The position numbers and the translations under genes were made by a program. Positions 19,511 to 29,518 of a stretch of DNA of 64,000 bases are shown here, piece after piece; position 1 is the stretch's first letter, and each line of letters opens with the position of its first letter. The notes under the pieces were generated by a model. It saw only the letters and a program-made list of their open reading frames with translations, was not told the DNA's origin and made no database searches. This DNA is from JAYEHL01 sp041653935 (GTDB lineage: Bacteria > Chloroflexota > Dehalococcoidia > E44-bin15), in contig JBAZEO010000002.1 in NCBI GenBank assembly GCA_041653935.1, forward strand, positions 496,001 to 560,000. Reading direction: 5' to 3'.

Positions 19511-19782
19511 AACGTGCCAGCGACCGGCGTCTCTCCCGGATGAAGTTTGCGCCACTTTTCGAGTAATTTCGCTTTATCTTCTTTATGAGCAGGATCAGGT
19601 ATAATACAATCATCAAGCGGACATATACCAACACACCGAGGTTCTTGGGCTGCACCAACGCACTCTGTGCATTTATTCGGATCGATTTTATAAATTGTAT
19701 CGCCTTCGCTAATTGCATCGTTTTTACATTCCGACTCACAAGCGCCACAGCTTATACATGATTCGACAATTTTATAAGCCAC
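19507..19782 (-). CDS. 2[4Fe-4S] ferredoxin
   Basis: This 91-residue ferredoxin has the first cluster motif CISCGACESEC (near 9), and the second is CTECVGAAQEPRCVGICP, an expanded loop like that of YfhL-type ferredoxins. Start is GTG at 19782 with AGGAGG 6 bases upstream. It is a soluble electron carrier and could serve the diaphorase or other ferredoxin-linked enzymes, which is inferred from the anaerobic gene set. Confidence 0.92.
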   Translation of the reverse strand: MAYKIVESCISCGACESECKNDAISEGDTIYKIDPNKCTECVGAAQEPRCVGICPLDDCIIPDPAHKEDKAKLLEKWRKLHPGETPVAGTF

Positions 19783-19860
19783 CTTTTACCTCCTTATATT
19801 ACATATGTCTTTGCAGACAATTGATAATTCTGGCTATCATATTACACATTTCGATAATAT

Positions 19861-20343
19861 CTACTTCTTAGAAAACTTCTCATTCAAAGCGTCCATAACA
19901 TGCGAAGGGACCAGATCATCTATATGCCCTCCCAATCTTGCCGCCTCCTTAAGCAGACTGGAACTGACGAACTCAAATTCCAGCTTCGTCATGAAGCACA
20001 CAACCTCAATGTCGTATGCCAGCTTTTTGTTCATCAGCGCCATTTCAAATTCTTTCTCAAAATCGGAGCTCATACGTAGACCGCGTACGATGACTTTAGC
20101 TTTCATCTTCCTAGCGAATTCTACTGTGAGCCCATCGTAGCTGACCACTTTAGCATTGGGAATATGTTTAAGGGCTTTCTTCATCAGCGCAACCCTTTCC
20201 TTGGTGCTAAACAATAGCTGCTTGGGCGGAGCCTCGTAAACGCCGACAACAACCCCATCGAATAGCGCAGCTGCGCGCTCTGCAATATCAACGTGTCCCA
20301 TTGTAACTGGATCAAAGCTTCCTGGATAAAGGGCTAGAACCAA
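19861..20343 (-). CDS. coaD: phosphopantetheine adenylyltransferase
   Basis: CoaD catalyses the fourth step of coenzyme A synthesis. The nucleotidyltransferase motif GSFDPVTMGH appears near residue 8, with GLRMSSDFEKEFEMA and the SSSLLKEAARLGG tail. The TTG at 20343 is the best start: AGGAGGG (20356-20350) lies 6 bases upstream and the family starts directly before ALYPGSFDP. A longer frame to 20376 exists but is not needed. It is paired with rsmD as in many bacteria. Confidence 0.95.
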   Translation of the reverse strand: MVLALYPGSFDPVTMGHVDIAERAAALFDGVVVGVYEAPPKQLLFSTKERVALMKKALKHIPNAKVVSYDGLTVEFARKMKAKVIVRGLRMSSDFEKEFEMALMNKKLAYDIEVVCFMTKLEFEFVSSSLLKEAARLGGHIDDLVPSHVMDALNEKFSKK

Positions 20344-20354
20344 ATTAATCCCTC

Positions 20355-20894
20355 CTATCGATAGATTGAAATACACGTATCGCCATGTTTACGCTCTTTA
20401 ATCAGATTGAAATCCCCATAACTTGATTCGAGAGGTAGATGATAAGAGTGCTCAGCCACTATGATGGATCCCTTGCCAACCAGCGTAGAAGTAGCCAGGC
20501 TATCAACTACCTGAAGAAAAGCTTTATCAGGATAAGGAGGTCCCATAACCACAATATCATACTGCTTCTTAAGTGAAGAAATCGCTTTCATCGCCGTCAT
20601 GCAATGAACACAGGCTCGGCCCGAAAAACCGGCATTGGACAGGTTCTCATTTATAGCCGCACAGCATTTAGGATCCTGTTCTATAAAATCGACCCAGCCA
20701 GCACCTCTACTAAGCGCCTCAAGCCCTAACGAACCAGTGCCAGCATAGATATCAAGTACCAAGGACCAATCGGCATGCATGGATTCTAGAATAGAGAAAA
20801 TCATCCCGCGCGTCAATTCCGATGTAGGACGTAAATGTACACCCTTAGGTGCTCTGATTTGCTGCCCCTTAGCTGTGCCAGTAATAATTCGCAT
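20355..20894 (-). CDS. rsmD: 16S rRNA (guanine966-N2)-methyltransferase RsmD, altered motif IV
   Basis: This 179-residue RsmD-family protein has the N-terminal RIITGTAKG(Q/R) and RPTSELTRGMIFSIL segments and SAM motif I VLDIYAGTGSLGLEAL. The catalytic tetrapeptide, normally DPPY or NPPY, reads GPPY (VVMGPPYPDK near residue 121), so the side chain that positions the guanine amino group is missing. Otherwise the fold looks intact. It is 11 bases upstream of coaD. Confidence 0.9.
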   Translation of the reverse strand: MRIITGTAKGQQIRAPKGVHLRPTSELTRGMIFSILESMHADWSLVLDIYAGTGSLGLEALSRGAGWVDFIEQDPKCCAAINENLSNAGFSGRACVHCMTAMKAISSLKKQYDIVVMGPPYPDKAFLQVVDSLATSTLVGKGSIIVAEHSYHLPLESSYGDFNLIKERKHGDTCISIYR

Positions 20895-21024
20895 AACGAA
20901 AAACAGACTACATCTCTTTTTGCCGAATTGCGTTTTTCATTATATAACGGGACACGACGCTTCCGTCAAGACCTTCGTAATATATACAGTCATATGACAG
21001 TTTCCCAACCCTGCCTTTTAAATA

Positions 21025-21053
21025 TTGACAACCCCGAAACAGCATGGTAACAT
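21025..21053 (+). promoter_or_regulatory. rRNA promoter for the 16S gene
   Basis: TTGACA (21025-21030), a 17-base spacer and TAACAT (21048-21053) give a near-consensus sigma-70 promoter. The predicted start near 21060 falls just before the 5' arm of the 16S processing stem. Confidence 0.7.
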
Positions 21054-21064
21054 ATGAGTTCGTT

Positions 21065-21094
21065 GCACCTTAACAACTGGATAGCAGAAGGAAG
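21065..21094 (+). other. 5' arm of the 16S rRNA processing stem
   Basis: This 30-base segment is the reverse complement of 22693-22722 with only two mismatches. The two arms flank the 16S gene and would pair to loop it out, as in the RNase III processing stems of other bacteria. Confidence 0.8.
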
Positions 21095-21120
21095 GTTCTT
21101 TACAGATCAAATTGTCTTTT

Positions 21121-22593
<1,473 letters not shown>

Positions 22594-22595
<2 letters not shown>

Positions 22596-22632
22596 AGGGA
22601 GAAAACAAGCCTTCGGGCTTATATCTCCTAGG
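22594..22632 (+). other. nested hairpin directly after 16S rRNA
   Basis: CTAGGGAGA and TCTCCTAG pair around an inner hairpin AAGCC-TTCG-GGCTT. It lies inside the larger processing stem and probably shapes the 16S 3' end for maturation. It has no T-tract, so it is not an obvious terminator. Confidence 0.5.
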
Positions 22633-22692
22633 TCGGTCGATGGGGCAAGTTCTACACGAAACTACCTCATCGGTGTTATTGTGTTTTAAACT

Positions 22693-22722
22693 CTTCCTTC
22701 TGCTACCCAGATGTTAAGGTGC
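22693..22722 (+). other. 3' arm of the 16S rRNA processing stem
   Basis: This segment pairs with 21065-21094 over 30 bases with two mismatches. Transcription therefore runs at least about 130 bases past the 16S gene. Confidence 0.8.
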
Positions 22723-22858
22723 TTCTTTTATTTAAGAACCTCCTCACATGTATTGATTTAAGTAAATCTCCTTGATAGAATAAGCAAAGCTCAGGTTCAG
22801 ATTTATCGATTCCCCCAAATATCACAAAAACCTGAGTAAAAATATAAGGAGGGACCAG

Positions 22859-23254
22859 ATGTCAGGAATAACTGGCGTAAAGATGTTATATTTCATCTGT
22901 GCTTGGGTCGTAGCTGGATTGGCTCTATTAGCAGCAATCTTGCTAGGTGTTGCGTGGGAGAGTACTTATGGCTTTGGCGCTGCCTTGGAATGTATATTCA
23001 TTGGCGCCACCGCATGTATAGCACTGCTTTATCTGTCTGGATTCTTCACCCATCAAATAGCTCTACTCATCAGCGGTATTGCGGTGGGCTGTGTAGCGTT
23101 ACTATCAATGGTATTGAAACTGGCCGGCAGTTTCTCCCACGGATACCATTTGGATGGCACGTTAATAGCCGGCAATGTATTTTTTGGCCTATTCCTCGGC
23201 TTGTTCTGCACAATTCTATTAATCCACCTGTCAGGTAAGTTCGGCAGAGATTAA
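22859..23254 (+). CDS. small four-helix membrane protein, unknown
   Basis: This 131-residue protein has four hydrophobic segments (about 8-30, 40-60, 66-88 and 98-122) and little else. Start ATG at 22859 follows AAGGAGGG by 6 bases. No family recognised. It lies between the 16S gene and tRNA-Ile in the same orientation, where a conventional rRNA operon would have spacer RNA. Confidence 0.8.
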   Translation: MSGITGVKMLYFICAWVVAGLALLAAILLGVAWESTYGFGAALECIFIGATACIALLYLSGFFTHQIALLISGIAVGCVALLSMVLKLAGSFSHGYHLDGTLIAGNVFFGLFLGLFCTILLIHLSGKFGRD

Positions 23255-23277
23255 TAAACCATTTCAGATTATATCGG

Positions 23278-23354
23278 GGGCCATTAGCTCAGCTGGTTAG
23301 AGCGCAGTCCTGATAAGACTGAGGTCCTTGGTTCGAAACCAAGATGGCCCACCA
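23278..23354 (+). tRNA. tRNA-Ile (anticodon GAT)
   Basis: Acceptor GGGCCAT pairs with ATGGCCC. The anticodon stem CAGTC/GACTG holds loop CTGATAA (anticodon GAT), and the T-arm is CTTGG-TTCGAAA-CCAAG. Encoded CCA ends at 23354. In ordinary rRNA operons this tRNA sits in the 16S-23S spacer; here it follows the lone 16S gene by about 680 bases. Confidence 0.97.
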
Positions 23355-23372
23355 ATATCGAGATTAGAACTA

Positions 23373-23412
23373 AAGAGGATGTCCTTATAAAAGGGCATCC
23401 TCTTGTTGTTTT
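23373..23412 (+). terminator. rho-independent terminator after tRNA-Ile
   Basis: AAGAGGATG-CC... pairs with GG-CATCCTCTT around a TTATAAAA loop, followed by GTTGTTTT. A strong stem ends the 16S/tRNA-Ile transcription unit before the convergent gene at 23430. Confidence 0.8.
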
Positions 23413-23429
23413 ATAATTTCAAAAAACTG

Positions 23430-23867
23430 CTATTTCATCTGGGCGGAAACCACTTTATTAAGAGCAGCCTGGGCTTTAATAAGCTTCTTATACTTCGCCT
23501 CGATCTTATCAAGCTTCTTAGCAAGAACTGCCTTGAGCAAATCACCCTCTATTTCGGCAATATCGAGACGCTCATAATAATCAAGCGTTTCCTTCATATG
23601 CGCCAAGACTATCATGCCTGTAAGTATGGGATGATTGTTCGTTACATTAGCATCGGCAAACCGCGTCCCATGCTCCAGTTCTACTTCAAGCCCCATACGG
23701 AAATCCTCAAGAGCGATGCCCAGCTTTCTGACATTCACAACGTTGAGAATAACCTTAGCCTCTTTTGCTGTTACCTTCGGCTCCTTAATCTTCGTCCAAT
23801 CGCTTAAGCCCAACTCCTTGCATACCCTCTTTACTTCCGCGACGGTTACATACTGTGGAACTTTCAT
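23430..23867 (-). CDS. hypothetical protein resembling the DUF5661 family
   Basis: This 145-residue soluble protein has a central segment (LEHGTRFADANVTNNHPILTG plus MIVLAHMKETLDYYERL) that resembles DUF5661 proteins, a small family often seen in phages and uncultured bacteria. This assignment is from memory of the motif and is tentative. A long lysine-rich helix (about 100-145) ends the protein. It is a single gene behind a Shine-Dalgarno-like GGAGG. Confidence 0.6.
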   Translation of the reverse strand: MKVPQYVTVAEVKRVCKELGLSDWTKIKEPKVTAKEAKVILNVVNVRKLGIALEDFRMGLEVELEHGTRFADANVTNNHPILTGMIVLAHMKETLDYYERLDIAEIEGDLLKAVLAKKLDKIEAKYKKLIKAQAALNKVVSAQMK

Positions 23868-24016
23868 TTTCGCCTCCTTTCTTCAATCAATCTAACCTAC
23901 ACGATCTATCCAATAATGACACCGATTTCCTCGATGATACGACAATAAGCGAAGGTAATCAATTGATTTAGCTACACTAAGTAATATAATATATCTGCTA
24001 TACGATTGTTTCAACT

Positions 24017-25258
24017 ATGGTATCAATCATCGTTCTACTGATAGTTTTTATCCTCATAGCCGTCAGACAGATCGGACGCATACGATTTCAGCTATGGCAG
24101 ATCATGCTGCTCGGCGCCATAGCCGTCCTGCTGACACTGCAAATATCCCCCTTAAATGCATTCAAGTCTATTAATCTTGATGTAATGCTCTTTCTCTTTG
24201 GTATGTTCGTCATAGGACGAGCCATGGAGGAAAGCGGATATCTTTCTCATTTATCATCAAAGTTATTTCGCAGAGCCAACTCGACAGATGGTCTGGTCCT
24301 TTACATTTTATTTGGCATGGGCTTCTTATCCGCTTTTCTAATGAATGACACCCTAGCGATAGTCGGCACACCAGTCGTCATAATGCTGGCGAAAAAAAGT
24401 AACGTAAATACCAAGCTATTGTTATTTGCGCTGGCTTTCGCAATCACGATCGGCAGTGTTATGAGCCCCATCGGGAATCCCCAAAACCTTCTTATCGCTG
24501 TCGACGGCGACGTGCCAAACCCATTTATTACATTCCTAAAATACCTGGCCGTTCCCACATTTGTGAATCTTTTTGCGGCTTACTTAATATTGAAAATGTA
24601 CTATAGAAAACATTTCAATGCAAAAAGAATAGATGTATCACCGTCGCTCATCATTGACAAAGGGTTGGTAAAATTGTGCCGCATTTCGCTTGCACTGCTC
24701 GTCAGCCTAGTTTTAATAAAGATAGTGATTGTCTCCGCAGGAATTCAGATTGATTTCAGATTGACCTACATCGCCCTGGCATCCGCTCTCCCGATCATTA
24801 TATTCAGTCCGAAGAGGCTGGGTATAATTAGAAGGATAGACTGGCATACAATGATTTTCTTCGTCGCGATGTTCATATTGATGACCAGTGTCTGGGACTC
24901 CGGCTTCTTCCAGCGCCAGCTCGAATCTATGAATCTCAACCTCACCTCAGTAAGCATTATTATGATAGTGTCAGTAATCGCAAGCCAGTTTGTCTCCAAT
25001 GTCCCGCTCGTTGCTCTGTACATGCCGACACTGACGCAACTCGGAACCTCTACAAAAGAACTTATGGCACTGGCTGCGGGAAGCACCATAGCCGGAAACC
25101 TGTTCATCCTGGGTGCTGTCAGCAATGTGATAATCATTCACAACGCGGAAAAGAGCGCCGGCGAAACCCTCACTTTCTTCGAATTCGCCAGAATAGGCCT
25201 GCCGCTGACTATTATCAACATACTTGTATACTGGCTCTATCTCTCGTTCATCATGTGA
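24017..25258 (+). CDS. SLC13/ArsB-type anion permease
   Basis: This 413-residue integral membrane protein has about 11-12 hydrophobic segments. Two internally similar halves are marked by FLMNDTLAIVGTPVVIML (near 107) and VSNVPLVALYMPTL (near 330), the repeated re-entrant motifs of the ion transporter superfamily. It could move arsenite, dicarboxylates, sulfate or Na+. I cannot choose among them, and no arsenic genes are next to it. It is a single gene. Confidence 0.85.
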   Translation: MVSIIVLLIVFILIAVRQIGRIRFQLWQIMLLGAIAVLLTLQISPLNAFKSINLDVMLFLFGMFVIGRAMEESGYLSHLSSKLFRRANSTDGLVLYILFGMGFLSAFLMNDTLAIVGTPVVIMLAKKSNVNTKLLLFALAFAITIGSVMSPIGNPQNLLIAVDGDVPNPFITFLKYLAVPTFVNLFAAYLILKMYYRKHFNAKRIDVSPSLIIDKGLVKLCRISLALLVSLVLIKIVIVSAGIQIDFRLTYIALASALPIIIFSPKRLGIIRRIDWHTMIFFVAMFILMTSVWDSGFFQRQLESMNLNLTSVSIIMIVSVIASQFVSNVPLVALYMPTLTQLGTSTKELMALAAGSTIAGNLFILGAVSNVIIIHNAEKSAGETLTFFEFARIGLPLTIINILVYWLYLSFIM

Positions 25259-25426
25259 TACGACATCATTTCGCAGTATCGAGTCGACACGCCCGGTTTT
25301 GACATCTTAATTTAAAGAGCAATTCCAGATTTAACACAGGTATTGGCAAACACCTAAATACCTGCTATATTTATTTATTCTTGGTTTATAACAGATTCGC
25401 AAAAATATAACTGAAGGAGGTGTACC

Positions 25427-25876
25427 ATGGCTTCAAAATACGCAAAAGGCCTTCATGCAGCTTTTACGACTCTGGAGGCCAACCAGGGCTACCTCAAGAA
25501 TCTGGAGAAACTGAAGGCGGAAGGTTCTGTGCCGAATGACCAGTATGAGACTATGAAGGAAGAATACAGCCGCAAGATCCCCCCGGCTGAGTCTGAGATA
25601 AAAGCTATTAAAAACAGGGTCGAACGGGAGATGGAGGCGATCAAAAAAGAACTGGGGACGCTTAAAAAGGACTTGGATAACCTCAGCACAAGGAATAAGG
25701 TTGGCGAGGTACCGTTGGAAAAATTCAAGAGCATGGATTCAAAAATACGACGTAGAATAGAACAATTAGAGTCGGAAATTGCCGAATTTGATAACCTACT
25801 GAAGGCGAACTGCGCCGCAGATATCTGGCAGGGACCTCCGGGCAAGTCCAGCAGCTATTCCGCACCCCGATTGTAA
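25427..25876 (+). CDS. coiled-coil hypothetical protein
   Basis: This 149-residue protein is almost entirely charged heptad-like helix (about 15-135) with a short Ser/Pro-rich tail (GPPGKSSSYSAPRL). The AAGGAGG 8 bases before the ATG makes the start secure. Family unknown. It precedes the zinc-ribbon, LemA and HtpX genes in the same orientation and could belong to that group. Confidence 0.75.
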   Translation: MASKYAKGLHAAFTTLEANQGYLKNLEKLKAEGSVPNDQYETMKEEYSRKIPPAESEIKAIKNRVEREMEAIKKELGTLKKDLDNLSTRNKVGEVPLEKFKSMDSKIRRRIEQLESEIAEFDNLLKANCAADIWQGPPGKSSSYSAPRL

Positions 25877-25932
25877 ATGTGTCAATATACACAATATGCC
25901 CTGTATAATCTGAAGACGAAGAGGCATTGAGG

Positions 25933-26346
25933 ATGCGCTGTCCGGTTTGCAACGTTCCGATGATAATAGTCGAACACGAGAGGATTGAGCTCGACTACTG
26001 CACCAAGTGTTTGGGCGTCTGGTTCGATGCCGGCGAGCTTGAGCTTCTGATAGAGCGATTATCTTTGAACAAAGAGCCCCTTTCCTTGCATGAGCTTTGG
26101 GCCTTGCCTGAGACCAATACTCCAGAAAAAGCCAGGCGGTGCCCGATATGTCGTAAGAAGATGCAGAAAGCACATGTCGGCGAGGAGTCAATGGTCCTTA
26201 TCGATATATGTCCTGGTCAACATGGGATATGGTTTGACAGCGGCGAGACAAGCCAGGTGCTGAGTCAACTCAAGTGCAAAGGTCCAGCAACGGGAAAGCA
26301 AGGCAGGGTTATAAATTTCATTGGAGAGGTTTTTAAGGCTAAGTAG
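25933..26346 (+). CDS. protein with two TFIIB-type zinc ribbons
   Basis: This protein of about 137 residues is built from two zinc-ribbon units, each CP.C...M followed by a C..C or C...H pair and the GVWFDAGELE or GIWFDSGET signature typical of the zf-TFIIB family. Start ATG 25933 has GAGG 8 bases upstream; a TTG at 25927 is an alternative. Function of such stand-alone proteins is unknown. The gene ends 29 bases before lemA, suggesting one unit with lemA and htpX. Confidence 0.82.
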   Translation: MRCPVCNVPMIIVEHERIELDYCTKCLGVWFDAGELELLIERLSLNKEPLSLHELWALPETNTPEKARRCPICRKKMQKAHVGEESMVLIDICPGQHGIWFDSGETSQVLSQLKCKGPATGKQGRVINFIGEVFKAK

Positions 26347-26375
26347 CAGAATAGTACTGCTGTTAGGAGGTGTAT

Positions 26376-26951
26376 ATGGTCGGTGCTATTATAGGGATTG
26401 TAATAGGTGTAATCGTGCTCGTGCTCATCATATGGCTTTTTGCCACCTACAACGGGCTAGTAAAGCTGCGCAACCAGACCAAGAATGCCTGGGCACAGAT
26501 AGACGTGCAACTCAAGCGGAGGCATGATCTGATCCCGAACCTGGTTGAGACAGTAAAAGGTTACGCGGCGCATGAGCGGCAAACACTGGAAGCGGTCATC
26601 CAGGCTCGCAACACCGCAGTGGGTGCCGTGGGCAAAGGCGTGGGTGAACAAGCCAAGGCTGAGGGCGGTCTGAGCGGTGCCCTTTCTAAACTCTTTGCCG
26701 TGGCAGAGCAATACCCCAACCTAAAGGCTAATGAGAACTTTCTGGCACTTCAGGAAGAGCTATCTTCAACCGAGAACAAGATTAGCTTCTCGCGTCAGTT
26801 CTATAACGACTCTGTCCTCCAATATAATAATAAGACACAGATGGCGCCGTCCAATATTGTAGCTGGCATGTTCGGTTTCAAGTCCGGAGAGTTCTTTGAA
26901 GTAGAAGCAGCAGCGGAAAGAGAAGCCCCAAAGGTCAGTTTCAATAAATAG
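26376..26951 (+). CDS. lemA: LemA family protein
   Basis: This 191-residue protein has one N-terminal transmembrane helix (about 1-25) and a helical cytosolic-type domain. The family signature Y N.LV.LRNQ..NAWAQIDVQLKRRHDLIPNLVE is present. Start ATG at 26376 lies 5 bases after AGGAGG. LemA is commonly encoded next to HtpX-like proteases, as here, but its role is not defined. Confidence 0.93.
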   Translation: MVGAIIGIVIGVIVLVLIIWLFATYNGLVKLRNQTKNAWAQIDVQLKRRHDLIPNLVETVKGYAAHERQTLEAVIQARNTAVGAVGKGVGEQAKAEGGLSGALSKLFAVAEQYPNLKANENFLALQEELSSTENKISFSRQFYNDSVLQYNNKTQMAPSNIVAGMFGFKSGEFFEVEAAAEREAPKVSFNK

Positions 26952-26967
26952 CTTAGATCACTTTGGT

Positions 26968-28194
26968 ATGTGGGCACAGATACAGTCTAATAGAAGACGT
27001 TCCATAGTACTGGTAGCAGCACTTGCGGCAGTGTTGCTCCTGCTGGGCTATTTTCTGGGTGAAGCCTTCCTCGGCAGCGGTATATACGGCTTGATAATCG
27101 CTCTGGTAATCTGGGGCATCATGAATCTGATAGCCTATTTCCAGGGCGGCGCCCTTATACTTTCCCTCTCTGGAGCTAAAAAGATCGGGCCGAACGATCA
27201 TCCTCGCCTCTGGAACGTCGTCGAAGAGATGAAGATCGCATCTGGACTCGAGAAGATGCCGGAGGTCTATATCATCGAAGACCAGGCGATGAATGCCTTC
27301 GCCACCGGACGATCCCCGAAACATGCAGCAGTGACCGTCACCTCCGGATTGCTGCAGAAGATGAACCGCGATGAGCTGCAGGGTGTGGTAGCCCACGAGA
27401 TGTCCCATATCCAGAATCGTGATGTGCTCCTGATGACACTCTGCAGCGTTCTATTGGGTACAATAGTCATCCTGGCATGGTACGGCAGCAGGGTGCTGCT
27501 CTTTAGCGGCGGCAGCGGGGGAAGGCGGAGTGGTGGAGGAAATAGTGGAAACGGCGCAGCCATCATCATGATCGTAGCCTTGTTACTGGCGATACTTGCG
27601 CCGATATTCGCTCAACTGATCTATTTTGCCATATCCCGTAAGCGGGAGTACCTGGCTGATGCTTCGGGAGCGCTTTATACCAGATACCCGGAGGGACTGG
27701 CCTCGGCACTGGAAAAGATCGCAGACTCAACAGTACAATTAAAATCAGCCAATCAGGCTTTCGCACCCATGTATATCGCCAATCCCTTCCGAAAAAAGGG
27801 GCTGTCTGCCAGCGACATGACCAGCACACACCCGCCCATTCGTGAGAGGGTAAGGATCCTGCGAAGCATGGCCGGAGGCGCTTCCTTCGTCGACTACAAT
27901 AAGGCTTTCCAGCAAGTCCGCAACAAGAAACAGAACATCATCCCTGGCTCCGCCCTTGCCGGTGCCGCCGGGCTGGTCTCCACACGACAGCCGGAGCCGG
28001 CGACAAGTCGACTGTCCGAACCAGAACAGAAGATCGAGCGCGCCCGAGAGGTATCAGCCACCCTTGATAGGCTAAACAAATACACCGCTCTTGCATGCCA
28101 ATGCGGGACTGCCTTCAGAATCCCGCCAGACTACAAAGGCAAGGTTATCCGCTGCCCTCGTTGCGGACGGGATAATCAAATACCGAACAAGTAA
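26968..28194 (+). CDS. htpX: HtpX-like M48 metalloprotease with C-terminal zinc ribbon
   Basis: This 408-residue membrane protease of envelope quality control has two N-terminal helices (about 12-32 and 38-60). The zinc site is HEMSH at residues 143-147, with the third ligand Glu in SRKREYLADASG. Two more hydrophobic segments (about 153-175 and 190-215) follow. Beyond the M48 domain it carries a Pro-rich stretch and a C-terminal ribbon with CQCG and CPRCG pairs (about 375-405), which ordinary HtpX lacks. It is the last gene of the lemA unit. Confidence 0.92.
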   Translation: MWAQIQSNRRRSIVLVAALAAVLLLLGYFLGEAFLGSGIYGLIIALVIWGIMNLIAYFQGGALILSLSGAKKIGPNDHPRLWNVVEEMKIASGLEKMPEVYIIEDQAMNAFATGRSPKHAAVTVTSGLLQKMNRDELQGVVAHEMSHIQNRDVLLMTLCSVLLGTIVILAWYGSRVLLFSGGSGGRRSGGGNSGNGAAIIMIVALLLAILAPIFAQLIYFAISRKREYLADASGALYTRYPEGLASALEKIADSTVQLKSANQAFAPMYIANPFRKKGLSASDMTSTHPPIRERVRILRSMAGGASFVDYNKAFQQVRNKKQNIIPGSALAGAAGLVSTRQPEPATSRLSEPEQKIERAREVSATLDRLNKYTALACQCGTAFRIPPDYKGKVIRCPRCGRDNQIPNK

Positions 28195-28272
28195 CATATT
28201 TAAATAAACCAGTCTCCCATCAGATACGCTTACATTCCATCCGCCGTATAATTCAACAGACAGGCCTTATTC
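28188..28272. repeat. imperfect direct repeat, copy 1 (left of chlD)
   Basis: This roughly 85-base segment spans the htpX stop codon. It matches 30365-30428 closely at both ends (CAAGTAACATATT..AAATA, then CG.TTACATTCC.TCC.CC.TA.AATTCA.CAGACAGG), with about 20 extra bases in the middle of this copy. Confidence 0.65.
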
Positions 28273-28327
28273 CACTAGCAACGCACTATATTATTTTAAT
28301 TAAAATTATGCTACAATTTTCGGGAAA

Positions 28328-29518
28328 GTGGTGGTTATTTTGCCTAATCGAGTTAAGAGAGTCGTACTTCCATTCGCAGCACTAGTCGGACAACAAGACT
28401 TACAGCTGGCTTTGCTGCTTAATGCGATAAACCCCAGCCTTATGGGCGTCCTGGTAACAGGAGAAAAAGGAACCGGCAAGTCAACCGCCGTCAGAGCACT
28501 GGCCGATCTTTTGCCCGATATAGAGGTTGTAAGATGCCGGTTCAACTGCAGCCCTACTAATCCGTCCCTGCAATGCAACATCTGCCACGATAAATTCCTC
28601 ACGGGAGAGAAACTCGATACCGTGACCCGTAAGACGAAGGTGGTGGAACTTCCTCTGGGAGCCACCGAAGACAGGGTTGTGGGAACAATCGATATAGAGA
28701 AAGCACTGAGCGAGGGAATAAAAGCCTTGCAGCCCGGCATATTGGCAGAGGTTAACCAGGGCATACTGTACATAGATGAGGTAAACTTGCTCGACGATCA
28801 TCTGGTAGACGTCCTCCTTGACTCCGCGGCTATGGGCGTTAACAGTATAGAAAGAGAGGGCATTTCCATATCTCACCCGTCAAGATTCATTCTTGTGGGC
28901 ACCATGAACCCTGAGGAAGGGGAGATTCGCCCCCAACTGCTGGACAGATTCGGATTGTCGGTCAATGTTAAAGGCCTTAAAGACCCCAAGGAAAGAATGA
29001 AAATCATAAAGCTCGTGGAGGATTTCGAACAGCACCCGGAGTCGGTTGCGAAAAAATACGATAGTGAGCAAGCCGAGCTAAGAAAAAGGATAATGAATGC
29101 CAGAGCTATCCTGAGCGAGGTTGAAATTCCGGCGGACATTTTCACCACAATAATTAACATCTGCATAGAATTTGAGGTCCATGGTCACAGGGCGGATTTC
29201 CTCATCGCCAGGACTGTAAAGACAATAGCCGCATACAACCAGCGCAAGACAGTAAACGAAGACGATGTAGTTAAAGCTTCCGAGCTGGTGCTTCCTCATC
29301 GCATGAGACGCCTGCCGTTTGAAGAACCGCAGCCGGTAACGGATAAGGTTAAAAGGATTGTGAGCCAGCGAAAGACTGTCACACCTGTTATCTCCGGGGA
29401 AAGCCGCGGAGTGGGAAGGGGAGAGGTCGCTGAGGTACGCCTCGTTTCCCCTGTAGAATCGCAGCCCAGGACCATTGATGAAGAACTGGACTTTTCCAAA
29501 AAAAAAAGCTCACCCTAA
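28328..29518 (+). CDS. magnesium/cobalt chelatase AAA+ subunit (ChlI-like; zero-frame product of chlD)
   Basis: This AAA+ ATPase of the chelatase family is 396 residues long in the zero frame. It shows Walker A GEKGTGKST (near 48), Walker B ILYIDEVNLLDDHLVD, sensor 1 VGTMNPEEGEIRPQLLDRFGL and the ChlI cysteine insert CNICHDKF. It ends in a Pro/Lys-rich linker immediately after an A10 run at 29498-29507. A -1 shift there joins it to the integrin-type domain downstream, giving a full ChlD of about 670 residues. Alternative starts (GTG 28331, TTG 28340) are possible. Such enzymes insert Co or Mg into tetrapyrroles; cobalamin synthesis is the likelier use in an anaerobe, but no cobN is visible. 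Confidence 0.88.
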   Translation: MVVILPNRVKRVVLPFAALVGQQDLQLALLLNAINPSLMGVLVTGEKGTGKSTAVRALADLLPDIEVVRCRFNCSPTNPSLQCNICHDKFLTGEKLDTVTRKTKVVELPLGATEDRVVGTIDIEKALSEGIKALQPGILAEVNQGILYIDEVNLLDDHLVDVLLDSAAMGVNSIEREGISISHPSRFILVGTMNPEEGEIRPQLLDRFGLSVNVKGLKDPKERMKIIKLVEDFEQHPESVAKKYDSEQAELRKRIMNARAILSEVEIPADIFTTIINICIEFEVHGHRADFLIARTVKTIAAYNQRKTVNEDDVVKASELVLPHRMRRLPFEEPQPVTDKVKRIVSQRKTVTPVISGESRGVGRGEVAEVRLVSPVESQPRTIDEELDFSKKKSSP

